Shown: piece after piece, positions 59,809 to 64,000 of the stretch
Numbering within the stretch: the first letter of the stretch is position 1
How the letters are laid out: every line of letters starts with the position of its first letter
NCBI RefSeq assembly: GCF_910594005.1
Contig: NC_057815.1
Coordinates: 63,130,052-63,194,051 of the forward strand
DNA from: Cervus elaphus
Taxonomy: Eukaryota > Chordata > Mammalia > Artiodactyla > Cervidae
Reading direction: 5' to 3'
DNA length: 64,000 bases
Notes under the pieces: generated by a model
Told to the model about the DNA's origin: nothing
The model's database searches: none
Seen by the model: only the letters and a program-made list of their open reading frames with translations
Translations under genes and position numbers: made by a program

Positions 59809-60979
59809 ATGGTTAAACTGACTTTTAAGGAGAAGTTTTCTTTCATGTACTTGTGGAGCAAGATGAGGGTGGATGAAGTTGGTGTTGAAACCCTAGGCAG
59901 GCAGGTATTCAGCTTACCTACCTTGGTTTAAGGAGAGTGAATGGCAGCTGGGAGTGTGGGGACAGCGCCGTCCCCTGAGATTCTAGGAGGTGGTGACTCC
60001 CTCTGACCTTGTGCTGTTTTCACCCCTTAGGCTGCTAGTTGCCTACCCCTGGACTCAGAAGCTCTTTGAGTCCTTTGGGGACTTGTCCTCTGCTGACGAT
60101 ATTATGGGCAACATTAAGATGAAGGCCCATGGCAAGAAGATGCTAGACTCCTTTGGTGAGGGCATAAGACATCTCAACAACCTCAAGGGCACCTTTGCTG
60201 TGCTGAGCGAGATGCACTGTGATAAGTTGCGTGTGGATTCTGAGTACTTCAAGATAAGTTTATCGGACCCTCAATGTTCTTCTCTTTTTTGGCCAGATTC
60301 TTCTCATGGCGAGAGAGATAAATGGCACAACACAGTTTAGAATGGAAAAGAGGTATTCTGATTACAGTACTAGGGACTGACTCTTCAGGATCATTAATTT
60401 CTTTTAATCTCTTTGCTCACAACTGTCATTTCCTCTTATTCATTATTGTTCTCCTCTGTTTGTTCTCTGCAATGTCTTCTCTTTCTTTTTTAAAACTATT
60501 CTTTTTGAGTGTGCAAAAAAAAAAAACTTTTCCTATTCACTTTAAAAGTTGTTGTCTAATATTTTCCCCTTATCTGTTCCTTTCAAAGGAAAAAATGCTG
60601 TATCACTTCTTGAAATAATCCAAAAGAGTAAAAATGATAACAAATTCTGGATTAAGGTAGAAAGAGAGTAACATTTTTAAATATAAAGTCAGGCTGATAT
60701 GGGTGGCTTTACATCAGTGGTAACATCTACACTTCAACCATCTTTGTGCTAACATCCTAGGGGCACAGCTTGAGATGAGACTGAAATACTCTGAATCTAA
60801 CCTGGGTACCTGCACTAACTGTGCCCTTGCTTCTCATCTTTTCCACATAGCTCTTGGGCTGCCTACTGATAATTGTGCTGGCTTATTACTTTGGCAAGAT
60901 ATTCATCCCAGAAATTCAGGCTGCCTTTCACAAGGTGGTGGCTGGTGTGGCAAATGCCTTGGCCCACAGATACCACTAA
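59809..60979 (+). pseudogene. Splice-broken beta-type pseudogene with delta-like 5' and beta-like 3' half
   Basis: Exons are 59809-59900, 60031-60253 and 60851-60979, all open with no stop or frameshift in any of them. Both donors are lost: exon 1 ends in the GCAG repeat (GC in place of GT), and exon 2 is followed by ATAAGT in place of GTGAGT. TATA, CCAAT and poly(A) (AATACAAAG) are also altered. Coding changes are many (FKEKFSFMYLWSKM, KIFIPEIQ), so constraint was lost long ago. Distal and proximal histidines remain. Intron 2 and the 3' UTR and flank resemble the beta gene at 26481, while the 5' flank and intron 1 resemble the delta-type pseudogenes. It may correspond to cow psi1. Confidence 0.88.
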
Positions 60980-61059
60980 GCACCCCTAATTGATTTCCAG
61001 GAAAGGTCCTTTCATCCTCAGAGCCCAAAAACCAAATATGGAAAAATTATGAAGAATTT

Positions 61060-61690
61060 TGAGCATTTGGCCTCTGCATAATACAAAGATTTATTTTCAT
61101 TGCATTGGTGTATTTAAGTTATTTCACTGTCTCTCACTCTGATGGGAACATGGGAGGGCAAAGTATTGAAGACAAAAATAAATGAAGGGCTACTTGAGAC
61201 CTTGAGAAAATATATCAGTATCTTGGACCCCATGACAGGAATGGCTGTAAATAGCTGATGTTAGTGGAAAACAGACTGCTCCTTAGTCTTACTTTCTCTT
61301 AAAGAATTCAAGTTGCAGCTTGATTTGGGAGTTAGATCGCTGGTATGTTTTATTTAAATAAATTATGTTATTTAGCCTTTCTTGTAAATGTCTTCTCTCT
61401 CTTTAATTGTCCAGAACCTCCCTTAAATCCATTAAGTTCTTCTGCCTAAGGACACCATTGTTCTAAGATTATGCATTTTACTGTCCTGTTGCTCCTCCTC
61501 CCCTAATGTCTTTTTATCCTAGTTACCTCTGCCATCTTATAAAGATCTACATGAAGGAAAGAAACCAGGGGGAGGTAGCTTTGCTCCCTCTTTGCTTGTA
61601 TTATAATATTGTGATAAATATAGGACTGACTAGAACGCAAAAAGGGACTTTTGTGGCTGCTTGCCACAAGTCACTGCTGTCTTGCAATCC
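61060..61690. other. beta-like 3' flank of the hybrid pseudogene
   Basis: Aligns with 28020-28510 downstream of the intact beta gene (for example CATCTTATAAAGATCTAC in both). After about 61560 it is unmatched until the SINE at 61690. No gene seen. Confidence 0.65.
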
Positions 61691-61886
61691 TTTATGAGTG
61701 AAGGTCGCTCAGCTGTGTCTGACTTTTTGTGATCCCAAGGGCTATACAGTCCATGGAATTCTCCAGGCCAGAATACTGGAGTGGATAGCCTTTCCCTTCT
61801 CTAGGGGACCTTCCCACCATTAATTGAACTGGGGTCTCCTGCATTGCAGGAGGATTCTTTACCAGCTGAGCTAACAGGGAAGCCCC
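61690..61886 (-). repeat. Bov-tA SINE
   Basis: Reverse element ending GCTGAGCTAACAGGGAAGCCCC. It matches the position of the SINE at 14195 relative to the delta-type pseudogene. Confidence 0.85.
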
Positions 61887-63095
61887 TCTGCTACAGTAGA
61901 CACCATAAAATATTTTCAAAATCAATTATACTGTTTTCTGTTATCACTAGCAAAGTATGAACATTTTTCTGTATCTACAGGTTTGTAGAAATTTGTAACT
62001 ATCAAGCTCTCCTGTTCCTTATATTCTTTTCCTCTTCCTTCCCTTTCATTACATTATTTTCCCTTCTCCTAGGCCCTTCTTCCATCCATTCTTCCTTCCT
62101 TCCTCTCTTTCTTCTTCTTTTCTTCCTTCCTTCCTTCTTTCCAGGTATGCTGGTGGGTATATATTTGCATATCATTGTAATATTATCTGAATTGAGAAGA
62201 ATGAAATTTGATTTGAATGTTCATTCCTGGGTTCATTTTCACTTTTTTCCTGAGAACGCAGATGTGGAAATTTCTGTACTTGGTGTTTTCCCAGAAATCC
62301 TGTCAGACTTTATGAAGCTGAATAAGATAAATCTTGCTTGCAATTCCTCTGCATTTTCTCTACAGTCATACCATAAGTATCAGATATTTTTCTTTATTTC
62401 TTATTAAATTGTTCCCATTATCATCCATGCTCCATAAACCTTGTTCAGTAGCTGCTAGAAAGACAATATTTATTATTTTTCATTAACTTGATAGAGCTTT
62501 ATTCAATGACAGGATGGGTGAAAACAAAATTTTTTGACCCAAAGTATTTATACAAGGAGAAAGAAAGCAAGTTAAATCTAAGACAAAGTATTTATCCATT
62601 TCAACCACCTACAAATATTTCCAGAAACAGGGTGAAGCTTCATATAAAGTCAGTTTAATAAAATTTTGTTTTCTAAGTCTGTTTTCTTATCTATGAATTT
62701 AACTTTTTAAATTCATAGATAAAATGTAATTCGTAGGTTTAAACTGTAAGATACATTACACAATATCAGACTAAAATATTTACGCGTAAATGAGACTGGG
62801 AATGTATTTGTAGAGGCAATGGATGGATGAAGGAAATGAAGCTAAGAGATAAGGACAGGGAGAGTAGAGCTTCTGAGTCTAGACACACTGGATCAGCCAA
62901 TCACAGATGAAGGGCACTGAGGAATAAGAGTGCATCTTACGTTCCCCCAAACCAATGAACTTGTGTTGTGCCCTGGGCTAATCTGCTCTCAGAAGCAGAG
63001 AGGGCAGGAGGCTGGGTGGGGCTCACAAGGAAGACCAGGGCCCCTGCTCCTTACACCTGCTTCTGACACAACTTGCAGCTGCATAAGCACACGTC

Positions 63096-63974
63096 ATGGT
63101 GTATCTGACTCTTGAGGAGAAGGCTCCTAGTCACTGCCCTATGGAGCAAGATGAGGGTGGATGAAGGTGGTGCTGAGACCCTAGGCAGGCAGGTACTCAG
63201 CTTACAAGGCAGGCTGAAGGAGAGTGAGTGTCAGCTGGGCGAGTGGGGACAGAGCCGTGGCCTGAGATTCTGGCAGGCACTGACTCCCTCTGTCCTTATG
63301 CTGTTTTCACCCCCAGGCTGCTGGTTGTCTACCCCTGGACTCAGAGGTTCTTTGCCTGTTTGGGGATTTGTCCTCTGCTGATTTATGGGCAATGCTTTGC
63401 CGTGTTTCCGGGCATCATTTCCTCTTATTCATTCTTGCTTTTCTCTGTTTGTTCTCTGCAGTATCTTCTTTATATTTAAACATTTTGAGTGTTTAAGTGT
63501 TTGAGTATTAAGGCTTTCTTCTTTTAAGTCACTTAAAAATTTTGTCTCATGATTTCCCCTTATCTCTTCCTTTCAAGGAAGACAAAATGATGTATTGCTT
63601 CTTGAAAGAATTCAAAAAAATTGAAAAAATGATAGCAAGTTCTGAATTAAGACAGAAAGAGAGAAACATCTGTAAATATAAATTCAGGCTGATATGGGTG
63701 GCTTCACATCAGTAGTAACATCTGCGCTTCAGCCATCTTTCTGCTTATATTCTAGGGGCACAGCTTGGTATGAGGCTGAAATACTAAGTCCAAATTGGGT
63801 GCCTCTGCTAACAGTGTCCTTGTTTTTTTTATCTCTACCACACAGCTCCTGGGGAACATACTGGTGAGTACACTGGCTTGAAAGTTTGGCATGGAATTCA
63901 CCCCAGAGTTGCAGGCTGCCTGTCAGAAGGTGGTGGCTGATGTGGCTAATGCCCTCACCTACAAATACCATTGA
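63096..63974 (+). pseudogene. Delta-type beta-globin pseudogene, block 2, internally deleted
   Basis: Exon 1 (63096-63188) has one extra base (about 63127) and the shared GC donor. Exon 2 begins normally at 63317 (PWTQRFF), but loses a base near 63355 and then stops matching at about 63400. Everything coding for helices E and F, with both heme histidines, and the start of intron 2 is gone, and the sequence resumes inside intron 2. Exon 3 (63846-63974) has TGA at 63879-63881, where the sister copy reads CGA, but keeps its normal end. It lies in the delta slot of block 2, next to the expected but unseen fetal beta gene. Confidence 0.9.
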
Positions 63975-64000
63975 GATCCTGTCCTATTTTTTTTTCCCCC

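Noticed and set aside
1..64000. CRISPR arrays, operons or other prokaryotic-type systems
   Set aside because: The sequence is vertebrate genomic DNA with introns and SINE/LINE repeats; direct repeats present are retroelements and microsatellites.

Overview
This window is a stretch of a ruminant beta-globin gene cluster, most likely from a deer (Cervidae). The ruminant call rests on dozens of tRNA-Glu/Bov-A SINEs, cetartiodactyl-type SINEs and BovB LINEs. It also rests on a beta chain that starts Met-Leu-Thr (residue 2 lost) and on a tandemly repeated epsilon/eta/pseudo-beta/beta gene set. The deer call rests on the beta chain at 26481-27927. It reads GKVNVDVVGAEALGR around the B helix, with valine at human-numbered residue 22 and the cervid-like run KRVLDAF. 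From memory, cattle, sheep and goat adult beta chains have glutamate at residue 22. The species is not resolved; a Cervus-like deer is a guess.

The locus holds two paralogous blocks on the + strand, offset by about 42.3 kb. Block 1 runs from 1 to about 28.1 kb: epsilon (353-1967), a lone decayed exon 3 that looks like a gamma-globin fossil (7446-7585), the eta-type second epsilon gene (10307-11714), a delta-type pseudogene (15747-16940) and an intact adult-type beta gene (26481-27927). Block 2 runs from about 42.3 kb to the end: an epsilon copy killed by a nonsense codon (42677-44277), a second copy of the gamma-like fossil (49072-49199), an intact eta-type gene (51923-53336), a splice-broken pseudogene with a beta-like 3' half (59809-60979) and a heavily damaged delta-type pseudogene (63096-63974). 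By analogy with cattle (from memory: epsilon3-epsilon4-psi3-beta-epsilon1-epsilon2-psi1-psi2-gamma), a fetal beta-type gene should lie just beyond the right edge.

The rest is intergenic DNA filled with retroelements. Eight BovB copies include one almost complete 5' end at 54.3-57.8 kb. There are also many Bov-tA SINEs, CHR-like SINEs, L1 3' ends and two related LTR-like repeats. Several insertions are present in one block and absent from the matching site in the other, so they date to after the block duplication.

The intact genes form a developmental series. Epsilon and the two eta-type genes are expected to be embryonic and the beta gene adult. Each keeps CACCC, CCAAT and TATA-like boxes and a poly(A) signal. 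The delta-type relics keep fragments of a promoter but have lost the TATA box and splice signals.
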